A stretch of DNA of 44,229 nucleotides from Reclinomonas americana ATCC 50394. Lineage: Eukaryota > Jakobida > Jakobea > Jakobida. Shown piece by piece: positions 20,401 through 30,850 of the stretch. Position numbers and translations under genes: made by a program. The notes below the pieces were generated by a model that saw nothing but the letters and a program-made list of their open reading frames with translations, ran no database searches and was not told the origin of the DNA. Within the stretch, counting starts at the first letter, position 1. Each line of letters starts with the position of its first letter. Where the stretch lies: assembly GCA_048213135.1 (NCBI GenBank), contig PS015073.1, forward strand, positions 78,906 to 123,134. Direction: 5' to 3'.

Positions 20401-23400
20401 TCTCGTGCTTGTTGTGCGTTTTCCACGGGTTACTGATTGTTGGTGTCGATGCGTGCAGTATTCGATGGAGTGCGTCGGCAGTCGCTGGTTCACTCGGCGT
20501 GGTCAACATTGCCCGTGCGACCTCTGTGACACCGGCTCTGATCTTCATCAATGCCAGCAACTCGTGAGTTTACCAGAGACTGATGTACCCGAGATGGCGA
20601 ATTTGGATCTCATGATGCCCCTTCGTCTCACAGACACACGGTACAAGTCGGAGGTGGTGGATTCGTGGCCTCGTTGGCCGGCGACGCTTCCCTATTTGTG
20701 GTGTCGTCGTCGTGTGCGGCCGCGGCACCGACAGCAGTAATGTCAACGTCGACACAGTCGATTCAGTATGTGGACGCGCAGACGTTGTCAACCAACGTCG
20801 TGAGTGCATCGGCGACGACGCCAGCAGGAAACTATCAGCTGTGTGAGTTTGGAGGAGAGAAGGGAGAAGAATTTGCTGTCCATCAATGTGAGTGTTGCTT
20901 GCTTCGGTCTCACGCCCGGGTGTTCTCGCACAGGCATTCGGTGGTCGACTGGTGCGACGACATACGAAAGTGCCGGCTCACTGGCGCTGGCTTCTGTCAC
21001 GAGCATCACGCCACCGATTATTCCTGCCGGCTGCAGCACGCAGTTGCAGATCTCGGGTGGTGGCTTCTTGGCGTCGCTGCAGACGGTGACGCGCATGCTG
21101 GTGTTGACCAGCGGCTCGTGCAGCGTGAGCGCGGACACGACAGCGGGTGTGGGCGGGACAGTCGACTCAGTGACGGGCTCGACAGCCATGGGAGTGACAG
21201 TGTCACCTAGCTCGTCGTTGACCGGCGGCGTGTATCGCGTGTGTATGCGTGCGACACCGACTTCGGCATACGAGGATGTCTATCCAGCTGGGATTTCGAT
21301 TGGTGAGTGACTTGACACTTGTGCAGTCTGCATTGTTGCAAGTTGGCTGGGCTCGTGTCTTTCCTCTCTGTCTTGCTTCCCTTGTGACTCACTCGTGTTG
21401 TGTTTGTGTTCAATGTGCAGTTTCTGCGTCGACATTCAGTCCGTCGACCAAACTGCTCGGCGAGGGCGGAACTCTGGTGGTGACGGGAGTGGGATTGTCG
21501 GCCGGTGGTACGGTTCGCACAGTTCGCATTGAGCCGGGTTCGGTGTGCACGAGTGGTGCTGGATCGACAGCTGCTGGTGGCACTGTGACGATGACGAGTG
21601 CAAACATGAGCCACAATGCGGGACTGACGGAACTGACGGTGACGTTGACGGGCGGATTGAGTGTGGCGGGTCCGTATCGAGTGTGCGTGGAGTACATGAG
21701 TACGGTTGACAGCGACGATTCGTTTGTTGCGGTGGGGACTGGCGTGGTTCTTGTTGGTGAGTGATTGCGGGAATGGAGGGGAGAGCAGTGAAGAGAAGGG
21801 GAGGGAAGAGGACGAAGAGAAGGGAAGAAAAGGTGTGAGAATAATCGAGAAGGAGACACAGTGTGAGAGGTTGTGTGATGAGACAATGGCACGTGTTGAT
21901 CTTGTTTCCAATCAAGATCTCAAGCACGCTTGTTATGGATATAATATCGAATCTCGGAGAGACATACCAGAGCGATGCACAACCGTCGTTGATGTAGTCC
22001 GTTGTCATGTTGTTGCCTATTGTGTGTCGATGCGCACAGCAACCGTGTCCGGGATTGTGGCACCAGGCGAGGTCGTGGCTGCTGCTGGCGGATCGACGGT
22101 GGTGATTGGCGGTCAGGGACTGGGGAGTGCATCGATTCGGGCAGTGAGGTTCGAGAGTGGCAGCATGTGCACGACGGGCGGTGGAGCGCCGAGTGGACCG
22201 TATGTGGATGTGAGCAGCAGTGGCGGCGGTGTGTCGACGAACGCAGGCAATGGGTACACGTCGACGACGGTGACGCTGCCGGCGGTGGGTGGATTGCCAG
22301 CTGGAGTATGGATTGTGTGTGTGGAGTATGCGGGCAGTGCGATTGGCAGCGGATCGTTTGTGCGGGTCGCGGGTGATGTGGTTGCGAGTTGCGTTGAAGC
22401 GGGAAGATGTTTTAAACAAGAGGTCGGGTGTGAGAGTGCGAGAGTGTGAGGCAGATAATTCCTGTATTTTTTGCAGAAGTGTTGAACTTGTCCCGTTGTG
22501 TGTTATCTTTTATGTCTCTCCCGTTCTTGTTGTGTTTCTCACTTTCTTGTTGTGCTGATTAGCTTTGATCTCTTTCTCTCTCTTGTCACTTTCACTCATT
22601 CCTCTCTATCCCTCTTTCCAGCCACCACGAACAGCGCTGCGTCGAGCTTCAGTCCGCACTCGCAGTTGCCGAACACGGTGACCACGATTGTGATCACGGG
22701 TGTATCGTTGGCACCTCGTGTGGGTGTGAGAACGGTACGAGTGGAACCCGGCACCGTGTGTACCAGCGGCGCGGGCAATGTGCCGGTCATGGGAACTGTG
22801 ACGGTTCCGTCGACATCTGCGATGCAACTGTCGGTGAACGGAGGGTGGACGGAGTTGAGTGTGTCGGTGGGAGCATTTGCGACGGTGGGGACACGAGTGG
22901 TGTGTGTGCAGTATGCGTGGACACCGGTTGCGGCGGAGACGTATGTGCAGGTGGCGGACTTTTTTGTCGTGTACGGTACGCTTCATGATTTTCTTTCTCT
23001 CTGACGGCGTGTAACGAGACTTACGTGTTTCTTCTGGTTGTCACAGATATTCCATTCGCCTTCAGTCCTTCCACGGTGACAACACCGCTGCCGTTCCAGC
23101 TGGTGATGTTCGGCGTGCTGCTTAGTTCATCGACCGTGTCAGCGGTTCGTGTTCAGCGCGGTCCGTTGTGCAGCTCTGGTGCAACAGCGGCATCGTTTGC
23201 GTTGGATTTCGCCGGCGCGGATCTCGACTTTGCTGCCGATTTCTCCACCGTCTCCACCATGGTACCACAACTGGATCCAGCATCGTACAGTGTGTGCGTT
23301 CGGATGGCGCCCTCACTCTCTGCCGCTGGATTCGTTCGCGTGTCTTCATTCTCTCTCAACGTGTTTGCCGGTGCGTGTGCTGCTGCCGCCACACGGCGTG

Positions 23401-26127
23401 CTCTCTCCTCACTCGATATGAATATTCTTTGACCGCAGGACCATCGATCTCCATGGTCGCTCCACTGCCGGGTGCGACGTGGGTACGCCGCAACGCGTAT
23501 TCGGTGTCGTGGACGTGCTACAGCGTTGGACAGGCGGTGATGATTGATGCGGTGAATGTGTTGCTGCTGCATTCCACGGGAGCCGCCCATTCGTTTTCCA
23601 TTGCCAGTTGCGCGCACAACTCACTCCATGTCCTCGCGTCTTCACCCTTCTGCGTGCATATCATCTCGACCAACCGCGTGCTCGCAGACAATGTACCGTG
23701 CGTGTGCGACGGCCAGACTGTGAATCGCTTGCCAAGCGATTGGGCCGTCAGCCCCGATGTGCTCACCGACAGCGGCAACGAAGTGGTCGTACGGCAAGTG
23801 GTTCCGAGTGGCACGCCGCCACTCACTGCCTGGTCGAGAATCCAAGTGCAGCCGCGACAGATTGTCGTCTTGTATCCCACCGACGCCATCAATGTGCACA
23901 ACGACAGTGTGATTCCAGTGACGTTTGCGTGCAATCGCAGCGAGCTGCGTCGCGTGCGAGTGGCGGTGACTGTGCCGAATGTAGATGTGGACTCGCTGGG
24001 CAACTTTGAGTTCACGGATGTGCCGCAGAGTCTACCAGCTCGCGATCGTGACCTGGTAAACGTGGATTCGCAGCGGGTCGACCTCAGCAGTCCGCTTCTA
24101 CTGGCATCGTATGTGGTGAGCGCCACGTGCGACTCTGCCGTGCCGAACCTGTTTGCGTTCAATGTTACATTGTGGGAGGGTCCGCCACTGTTGCGCATCC
24201 TCGTACTGGACGATTTCGACACGGACGAGCTGCTTGTCGGCAAGTCCGGCACGATTGTGCTGATTGACAATCAAGGCAATGCTGCCGCTGCTGCTGGTGG
24301 TGGCGATGTAACTAGTGTTGGTGGTGGTGATGGAACAGGGCCAGTCGATGGTGGAAGTGCGGTTAATGGCGACTCATCGTCATCGTCGTCGGATGTGCAA
24401 GGACCTACGTCTGATGGCGGAGCTGTGAGATATTGGTGGTGGATCTTCTTGATCATAACGGCAGTCGTAGTGTCGATCCTCATGATGGTGTGGTGGCGAC
24501 GGCGGCGGAGGCGAGATCGACAGTTGGACATGGCGGAACAGATGGAGATTGTCAATGGTGACGACTTGGGCGAGGAGGAGATGCGAGGTGAGTGGTGGGA
24601 AAGGGAAAGGGGAAAGAAAGCCAGACAGAGTGGAGAAAAAGACAAAGGAGTGAGCAGACAGAGAAAAAGAGGGCACCATGTGCTCTTGTCGGTGTGCTCC
24701 CTCTGATTTGCTCGGCGCCAGGCCAGCTGTGCACGTAGAGGAAACGAGTAGTGATGGGCTGTCTCACACTCTCAATGAAAGAGAGAGAGAGTCAGAGAGA
24801 GAGGGAGGGGAGAGAGAGAGAAAAAGAGAGAGAGGGAGAGAGGGAGAGAGGGAGAGAGGGAGAGAGGGAGAGAGGGAGAGAGGAGAGAGGGATTAAATTA
24901 TTGGAAGATATCGCCATTTGTGGGCAGTTGCAAGCGAGGTGTGATGAATGAGATGTAGCTGAATGAGCAGATGGATAGCGACAGAGAGACAGACGACTGT
25001 TATGTTGAAAGGTATTTCATCGCGAGAACGAGGCAGACAGGGGGTAAAGTGAGCGCGAACGAGATGCGGCTGAATGAGCAGATATATAGCAGCAGAGAGA
25101 CAGACGACTGTGGTGTAAGTGTGTGGGAGAAAGATATTTCATCACAAGAACGAGGCAGGCAGGGGGTGAAGTGAATGTGAATGAGATGCAGTTTAGCGAT
25201 CAGATGGAATGGCGGAGAGACAGACAATATAATTTCAGTGTCTGGGAGAAAGGTATTCAGGGGAAATTGAATGTGAACGGGATGCGGCTGAAGTCAACAG
25301 TGGGTCGACTGTCTGAGACAGATTTCTCATGCGGTACAATAACGCATCTCTGTCGAGCTCTCTTCAGTTGTTGACTCCCCCTTTTTGTCACGTGCAGATG
25401 AACCCGTCGGTACCGGGCTCACTGCGCTGCTGGTGTGTAATCGCAGAGAAGACGTATTTCGCAGTAGAGAGCAGCTTCTTGTCACACACAAACTCTCAGC
25501 AAGAAAGAATGATATCGCCCAACTGAATATCCACCGCCTTTTCGCTGACAAGGAGTCACACAGGTACCGCCTCCACCTTTGCCGCCTGTTGAGAATGCTC
25601 TGCCTCGACGACACAACTTCCGGCGAGTTTTGCGAGCGTTTAAATCGAGGCAGCGGCACCTGCAGGAGGTGAGCTGGCCAGTCTTTCGCTGTGCACTCGC
25701 ACTTAGCACCTAACTTTGAGGCAAGCAGACGGCTGATCGGGACCTCCCGTACCCGCCCATCTCTCATGGCGGATCTGGATCACGACTGCTGGAATCTCCA
25801 AGTGAGAATGCCGATGTGTGCTCACGTGAGTCAGTCCTCTCATGTCGTTATTCACCCCGCCAGGCCTGCGATGCGAGGCGATTGTGCTGACAAGTGCGGC
25901 GACGGCCGCTCCAACGTATTCTGGGCACGATGCCGAGACGAATGATCCATTCGTAATAACTCGACCTTCTCTGCGTTGCGTCACATTGCAGTGCCAGTGT
26001 GAGCAGCCTCACGTGCTCATGCGGTCTGTCTATAGTGTTGCGACGGTTGGTGGAGGAGCGACTGAGGAGATATGGCGTGCGGGTACAGACGACAGAGCGT
26101 GGCGCTTCACAGGCAGCTGCAGACTGA
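10469..26127 (+). CDS. Gene 2: complete NHL/FN3/IPT transmembrane receptor-like protein (one frameshift)
   Basis: Exons: 10469-10539, 10660-10986, 11579-11596, 11665-11744, 12039-12103, 12169-12294, 12357-12410, 12480-12599, 12663-12737, 12798-13005, 13067-13341, 13721-13909, 13975-14233, 14722-15106, 15907-16382, 16454-16567, 16643-16882, 17324-17651, 17726-17848, 17910-18301, 19543-19703, 19779-20022, 20098-20382, 20459-20563, 20634-20842, 20934-21302, 21421-21756, 22040-22372, 22622-22975, 23047-23370, 23439-23606, 23688-24587, 25398-25480, 25564-25668, 25729-25801, 25864-25974, 26036-26127. Total 8,177 nt, one short of a multiple of three: exon 15 is 476 nt against 477 in genes 1 and 3. 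Approximate residues: signal peptide 1-46; NHL propellers 1-2, 90-770; FN3-like 770-880; propeller 3, 880-1200; IPT 1265-2215; cysteine modules to 2470; TM 2519-2541; tail to 2725. I chose the ATG at 10469 because only this exon gives a frame into the hydrophobic core; the next codon is also ATG. Gene 2 may be live with a sequencing error, or a recent pseudogene. Confidence 0.8.
10987..11578 (+). repeat. Gene 2 intron 2 with purine-rich and CA/GA repeats
   Basis: This 592-bp intron starts with about 100 nt of GA-rich sequence after the donor GTGAGG. It has (GA)n at about 11213-11236, (CA)n followed by (GA)n at about 11389-11420, and ends pyrimidine-rich before GACGCAG. No gene is seen. Confidence 0.7.
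11579..11596 (+). other. 18-nt microexon in gene 2
   Basis: The exon GCTCAACTGTGTCATTCG lies between acceptor CGACGCAG and donor GTTCGTG. It completes an Arg codon from exon 2 and encodes LNCVI plus part of Arg, the N..IR strand of NHL repeat 1. Reading through the following 68-nt intron meets a TGA. Gene 3 has an 18-nt homologue at 28320-28337 (ANYVI) with the same borders. Confidence 0.75.
11745..12038 (+). repeat. Gene 2 intron 4 with (CA)n and CCCCTTTGCTTCC minisatellite
   Basis: Donor GTATTG, then (CA)n at about 11789-11803, a C/T-rich stretch, and four or more tandem copies of a 14-nt unit (CCCCCCTTTGCTTC) at about 11917-11980 before the acceptor GTTTGCAG. The homologous intron of gene 3 has a related 13-nt array. 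No gene is seen. Confidence 0.7.
13342..13720 (+). other. Gene 2 intron 11 (donor GTTGCG)
   Basis: A 379-nt intron that starts GTTGCGTGAA and ends CCCTGTTCAG. It is T-rich in its 3' half and holds no further feature. The gene 3 counterpart is 30237-30592 with the same start and end. Confidence 0.7.
14234..14721 (+). other. Gene 2 intron 13
   Basis: A 488-nt intron with donor GTAAGT, a purine-rich 5' part, a (CT)n run at about 14580-14600 and a pyrimidine-rich end. A middle part with CACGGATAGTTATGCAC is shared with gene 3 intron 13 (31141-31518). No gene is seen. Confidence 0.7.
15107..15906 (+). repeat. Gene 2 intron 14 with 18-bp minisatellite
   Basis: From about 15235 to 15830 the intron consists of some 30 units of CTCTGTCGCTCGCCACTC and variants (CGTTCTCC, CGTGCTCC, CGCTCGTC). 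Units are adjacent, with no spacers. Since 18 is a multiple of three, all frames stay open and give artificial hexapeptide ORFs on both strands. The array ends pyrimidine-rich at the acceptor ATCGTTGCAG. Gene 3 has a shorter version (32045-32350). Confidence 0.85.
15907..18190 (+). other. Gene 2 FN3-like insert, propeller 3 (NHL 13-18) and second FN3-like stretch
   Basis: Same layout as gene 1 274-2500. NHL ends: YIADSG/STIR, FLYVAD/HTIR, LLYVAD/NAIR, LLYVVD/TCIR, VLYVAD/NSIR, ILYITD/FTLR. Exons 15-20. The insert between propellers 2 and 3 has TNTLYYYRAVAT and MYGTVNANG, typical of FN3 domains in microbial surface proteins. The frameshift lies at its start. Confidence 0.75.
15966..15976 (+). 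other. 1-nt deletion (frameshift) in gene 2 exon 15
   Basis: Gene 2 reads CCTTCCCCCTCACC where genes 1 (about 334-347) and 3 read CCTTCCACCCTCACC. The lost base follows a run of C. The original frame then meets a stop about 175 nt downstream (near 16147). The downstream frame could be rescued only by using a later acceptor (CCTCAAG, about 15943-15949), at the cost of the NNVIR strand. Confidence 0.8.
18196..23370 (+). other. Gene 2 nine IPT/TIG-like domains
   Basis: Domains at 18196-19703 (split by a long intron with an N gap), 19779-20022, 20098-20382, 20459-20842, 20934-21302, 21421-21756, 22040-22372, 22622-22975 and 23047-23370. Exon lengths match gene 1 exactly (161, 244, 285, 105, 209, 369, 336, 333, 354, 324 nt). 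The last four domains, and the introns between them, are nearly identical to gene 1, suggesting recent duplication or conversion. Each has a mid-domain Cys and a Cys in the last strand (GVYRVCMR, PYRVCVEY). Confidence 0.72.
18302..19542 (+). other. Gene 2 intron 20, including assembly gap 18744-19542 (799 N)
   Basis: Donor GTGCGT and a purine stretch, then GT-rich sequence, all shared with gene 1 2609-3058. The sequence stops at ACGATTTCTTCTC and resumes exactly at exon 21, so the acceptor lies in the gap. In gene 1 only about 30 nt lie between these points, so 799 N is probably too large. Confidence 0.8.
23439..24587 (+). other. Gene 2 cysteine modules, stalk, transmembrane helix and start of tail
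   Basis: Exons 23439-23606 and 23688-24587. First module AYSVSWTC ... PCVCDG, second PVTFACNRS ... ATCDSAVPN; Gly/Asp/Ser stalk with SSSSSS; helix YWWWIFLIITAVVVSILMMV at about 24431-24496; then WWRRRRRRDRQ. The tail starts with an acidic stretch ending EEEMR at the canonical donor GTGAGT. Intron 23607-23687 (donor GTTGCG, 81 nt) has no stop and is a multiple of three, so its retention would add 27 residues. Confidence 0.8.
24588..25397 (+). repeat. Gene 2 intron 32: GA satellite and 111-122-bp tandem repeats
   Basis: Purine-rich after GTGAGT; GA/GGGAGA array at about 24779-24892; tandem repeats with GACAGACGACTG-type starts at 24988, 25099 and 25219; acceptor CACGTGCAG. Homologous to gene 1 8114-9471. 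Confidence 0.75.
25398..26127 (+). other. Gene 2 cytoplasmic tail, five small exons
   Basis: Exons 25398-25480, 25564-25668, 25729-25801, 25864-25974 and 26036-26127 (TGA). Against gene 1 the changes are mainly synonymous in the chosen frames, and indels are 6, 6 and 12 nt, all multiples of three. Proline run PPPPLPPV, basic helix FRRVLRAFKSRQRHLQE, then TADRDLPYPP, DPFVITRPSL and LLRRLVEERLRRY. The last 18 residues differ from gene 1. Introns are 60-83 nt; the one at 25975-26035 starts GTTGCG and is 61 nt in both copies. Confidence 0.65.
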
Positions 26128-26424
26128 TCAGTGTCGATAATGAATTGCTCTTGCCACGAGGTGGACACACCGTCCCATCGGAGTCGGTCATATTTTCTTC
26201 GTTGCTCTGTGAGGTGGCGAGCATTCTGAAATGCCATTCGGTGCCGGGCGAAATTGCCGCCTATATTGTCTATTTTCTTTGTCACCATCGTGTGCGCCAG
26301 CGTGTCTCTCTCTCTCTCGCTGTTTGTGTGTGTCTCACTCGCTCTCGCGAAAGAAAACAAGAGCGTGTGTGCGTGTGTGCGCGTGCACTTCTTTGTAAGA
26401 AAGAGTGTGTACGAGTGCTGCATC
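26128..26424 (+). promoter_or_regulatory. Intergenic spacer, 3' flank of gene 2 and promoter region of gene 3
   Basis: 297 bp, almost the same length as the spacer before gene 2. It contains GCGAAATT, then TATATTGTCTATTTTC (about 26248-26278), similar to the element at 10319-10342. A CTCTCT run and GT/GC alternations follow at about 26306-26390. The long plus-strand reading frame through this spacer has no homologue in the gene 1-gene 2 spacer, so I do not call it a gene. Confidence 0.45.
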
Positions 26425-27513
26425 ATGTTCGGTTCGACTTTGCGTCACAGCCGGAAAACGCATTGTCGGCGGTGGCTGAGGTGAGGCGCTCACTTTCTCT
26501 CTCTCACATGCAGACTGAAGGCGAGAGGCAAAAGAGAGACGCGCATGAAGCATTGGCTGAATGCATACTAANNNNNNNNNNNNNNNNNNNNNNNNNNNNN
26601 NNNNNNNNNNNNNNNNNNNNNNNNNNNNNNNNNNNNNNNNNNNNNNNNNNNNNNNNNNNNNNNNNNNNNNNNNNNNNNNNNNNNNNNNNNNNNNNNNNNN
26701 NNNNNNNNNNNNNNNNNNNNNNNNNNNNNNNNNNNNNNNNNNNNNNNNNNNNNNNNNNNNNNNNNACACTCTACACTCACACTCACTCCTGCACTCTCAC
26801 TCACTCACTCACACACACACACTCACTCACTCACTCACTCACTCACTCACTCACTCACTCACTCACTCACTCACTCACTCACTCTCTCTCTCTCTCTCAC
26901 TCACTCACTCACTCACTCACTCACTCCCTCCCTCCCTCCCTCACTCTCTCTCTCTCTCACTCACTCTCTCTCGCACACTCTCTCTTTCTCTATCACTCTC
27001 CCTCCTCTCTCTCCCCTTCTTTTTTCTATCCCTCCCTTCCTCCCTCCCTCCCTCCCTCACTCACTCACCCTCTCCAGTGTGTGGCTTCTGCTGCCACTGC
27101 TGCTCCTCCTCGTCGCCTGCTCGCCTCCACTCGCACACGCTGCACAGACAGTGGCCACTGGCCCCGCGAGTGAGATCCTCGTCAATGGCGCCACCATGAG
27201 CGCACTGGCCTCCGCCAATGATCAGCCTTCGACCGCGGTCTCCATGCAGTATGGTACCTCGCAGACCATGTTTTACTCGTATTCTTCGGTGTTGGGAGGC
27301 ACGCCGCCGGCGGCCGGTTCGACACTGGGCACAGGCACTGCGGCGCAGTTTAGTGGGCCGTTTGGTGTTGCCACTGACTCGCTGGGCAACGTCTATGTGG
27401 CGGATCGGTGAGTCTGGAGGGAGATCAGAGGGGAGAGGGGAAGGGAAGATGCGAGGAGAGGGAAAAAAAGGAGAGGGAGAGGGCAGGGGAGAGTGAACGC
27501 GATATGTGTTCCG

Positions 27514-27556
<43 letters not shown>

Positions 27557-27671
27557 GAGAGAGGAGTGTAGGTAGTGGAGTAGAGAAGGAGAGTAGGGAA
27601 GGGAAGAAAGGAGGAACNNNNNNNNNNNNNNNNNNNNGAGGAGGAGGAGGAGAGAGAGAGAGTAGAGTAGT

Positions 27672-27713
<42 letters not shown>

Positions 27714-30700
27714 GAGAGAGGAGTGACTTGGGAGTGACAAGGAGATGGAAGGGGAGAAAAGAGGAGGGCGAAACGAGGGGTGCCAAGGTGGGGAAACGGG
27801 TGGAAAGGTGAGGCAAGGGGAGATGGAAGGAAGGGCAAAGGGGAGACAAGGAGAGGGAAAGAGAAGAGAAAAGAGAGAATGGGGATCGGGAGAGGGAGAC
27901 ACGGAGAATGCAGGGGAAAAAAGAGAAAGATGGAGATGGGGAAATGAATAAGGAAATGCATTGGAGACAGAGAGGAAGGAGAAAGCAAAGTCTTGGAGAC
28001 AGAGAGAGAGAGAGAGAGGAAATGCGTTGGAAAGAGATGCACGGGATGGCAATGACGAGGCGCGCAGAAGAGACTGGGCGTGTGAGGAGATGCGGATTGA
28101 GAAAATGGATGCCAGGAGACACACGCGCACGTTGAGAAGGGCACCGGCAGAACAGACGGAAGCGGGTACAGGATTGAGTAATGCCGCAGGGCACCGAGTT
28201 GTTCGAGAAGGTAGTGCCCTAGAATGCTGGGCTGCGGGTGTTGCAGGAGGATGACTTGCTTCTTTCCTGTCTACCGTCCCTGTGTTGCTCACTCGATTGC
28301 AACTTTCTCGTCACCTCAGTGCCAATTACGTCATTCGGTTCGTGCAAACTCGTGTGCCCCTTGGCTATTTCGTCAGGCCTTAATCTCTCGTCGCACAGAG
28401 TAATTTCGCCAACCGCCGTCGTCACTGCGCTTGCCGGCAATATCGGGAGTTCAGGCACCGCAGACGGGACAGGCACAGGTATTGTCCTTGATTGCGGTGC
28501 ATGTAGAAGTCCGGAGTGCTCACCTCTCTCTCTCTCTCTCTGTGTGCGTGTGCGTCTCTTGTTCATCTTCCTCCTTTCCCCTCCCTTCACTCTCTTGCCT
28601 TCCCCCTTTGCCTTCCCCCTTTGCCTTCCCCCTTTGCCTTCCCCCTTTGCCTTCCCCCTTTGCCTTCCCCCTTTGCCTTCCCCCTTTGCCTTCCCCCTTN
28701 NNNNNNNNNNNNNNNNNNNCCCTCTTTGCCTCCCCCCTTTGCATTCCTCCTTTTCCCTCCTTCTTCGTCTTTCTCCTTGGCCTTCTCTTCCCCCTTTGCC
28801 CTTCTCTCCCCTCTTTGCAGCCGCTCGCTTCAACCTTCCGCGCGACCTCGTCGTCGACAACGGCAACGTGCTGTGGGTGCTGGACGTTGCGTCACATTTT
28901 TTTGCGACGACTTTTTTCCGTCTGCATCCGATGCTAACCGCGGCAGCACTCGTCGGCGCAGGGCGGTAACAACTGCATTCGCAAGGTCACCATCACCGGC
29001 GCTCCCATTGGTGTTGTCACGACTCTGGCAGGCACGTGCGGCTCGTCGGGCAGTGTGGACGGCACGGGAAGCGCGGCGCGCTTTCAGGTCGGTCTCTTGA
29101 AGTGGCTGTTGGTGGCAGATCCATGCTTGTTATTCACTCTCCCTTTCAGAATCCGGCTGGCGTCGACTACGACGCAGGGACAGCGTCGCTCTACGTAACC
29201 GATGTTGCGTAGATCATCGTGCTTTTGCCAACCCCCTCCCCCTGACTATTGCCGCCCCGCAGTACGACAACTCGACGGTCCGTCAAGTCACCGTTCCCGG
29301 TGGTGTGGTCACCACAATTGCTGGCACAGCTGGAACGCCGGGCAACCTCGATGGCACTGGTGCTGCCGCCCGCTTCAACAATGTGCGCCCCCAAGTATCC
29401 TCCAAATCCTTCTTGCACCTCGCTCACTCTTGCCCATCTTCCTGCAGCCTTGGGGAATCGCCGTTGACTCAGCAACTGGCCTGGCATGGATCTCCGACAC
29501 TGGTAATCGGCTCATCAAGACAGTTACGTATGTCTTTCCTTTCATTCCTTGCTCCTGGTTTCTTTCTTGCTTTCCACTCTCTTCTGTTGCTCTCCTTGTT
29601 CCTTACGTCCTTCTCCCCGTTTGTCTTCTGCGTGCAATCTTCTGTTCTTAATTCATGCTTTTTTTCACTCTCACATTGACTTTCAATCGCAGATGACAAT
29701 TCCCGGCGGTACAGTGACCACCGTGGCTGGTACGACTGCGTCGAGCACCATCACAGACGGCAACGGCACGAGTGCCGTGTTCAATGTGCCGGCTGGTGGT
29801 TCCCTCGACGGCACCGGATTCTTCTACGTGATTGAACAGAACTCGCACTGCTTGCGCCGCGTGTCGATCACCGCCCCGTATACCGTGACATCGGTTGCCG
29901 GTATGTGTTTCTTCGTTCCCGAGTGTACCGAGTTGTCTGCTCACACCGGCGTGGTTTGCAGGCCGGTGCGGCTGGTCTGGCTATGCCGACGGCACTGGCG
30001 CTATGCCGCTGGGTCGCATGTTCTATCCGCGAGGGTGTCGATCCGACAAGGCAGGCACACTGTACATTGCTGACGCCAGCAACAATGCCATTCGCCGTTA
30101 CATTCCCGCAACGCCGGCGTTGAACACATTTGCCGGTTCCGTCAGCAACGCCGGCTCCACCAATGGCTCTCCCGGTCGCCTCAACAATCCAAACGACGTG
30201 GCGGTTGACTCGATGGGTAATGTGGTAGTCGCAGATGTTGCGTGAAACGGCGAAGGGAGTGTGGGGAAAGTGAGGTGACAGTGGCTGAGCCAGGATTGTG
30301 TGTCTCAATGCTTGGTTGTGCATTGTCTGAATCGCTGGCAGAGGCGTTCTTCAGTCGTTTTCTCGTTCGCTCTTCACCAATCGTATTACTTGTTTGTCTT
30401 GTCTTCTGCTGGGTATTCCTCTTGCGCTGTTTCCATGCGTTTTTTCCTCTCTGCCTCTCGCGCTCTCATTTGTCGCTGGTTCCGATGACTTTATCGCTTC
30501 GTGTGAATGTCCTTGTCGTTTTGTTGCGCCCTCCATTTGTGCATGACCACCCTTCTTGTCGCTTGCTTTCTCCGCCCTCTTTCCCTGTTCAGACCGGCAA
30601 CCACGCCCTGCGCTACGTCACTGCCGCTGGAGTGACCAGCACACTGGCTGGTCAGGTGGGCACGCCGGGCACGGCGAACGGCACATCGACGGGTGCTCAG

Positions 30701-30815
30701 TTCAATGGACCACGCGGTATTGGTATTGACTCCACAGACACGATTTGGGTTGCCGATTCCGGCGCTCACACGATTCGCAAGGTGTGTACTTTATCCTGCG
30801 GACTCTCTCTCTCTT

Positions 30816-30850
<35 letters not shown>

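Noticed and set aside
25842-27173. Long plus-strand ORF running from the gene 2 tail through the spacer and gap into gene 3
   Set aside because: It crosses the predicted stop of gene 2, an N gap and a tetranucleotide satellite, and has no counterpart between genes 1 and 2.
27061-28292. Minus-strand Ser/Leu/Pro-rich ORFs over gene 3 intron 2
   Set aside because: Low-complexity translation of a purine tract, interrupted by N; no conserved sequence.
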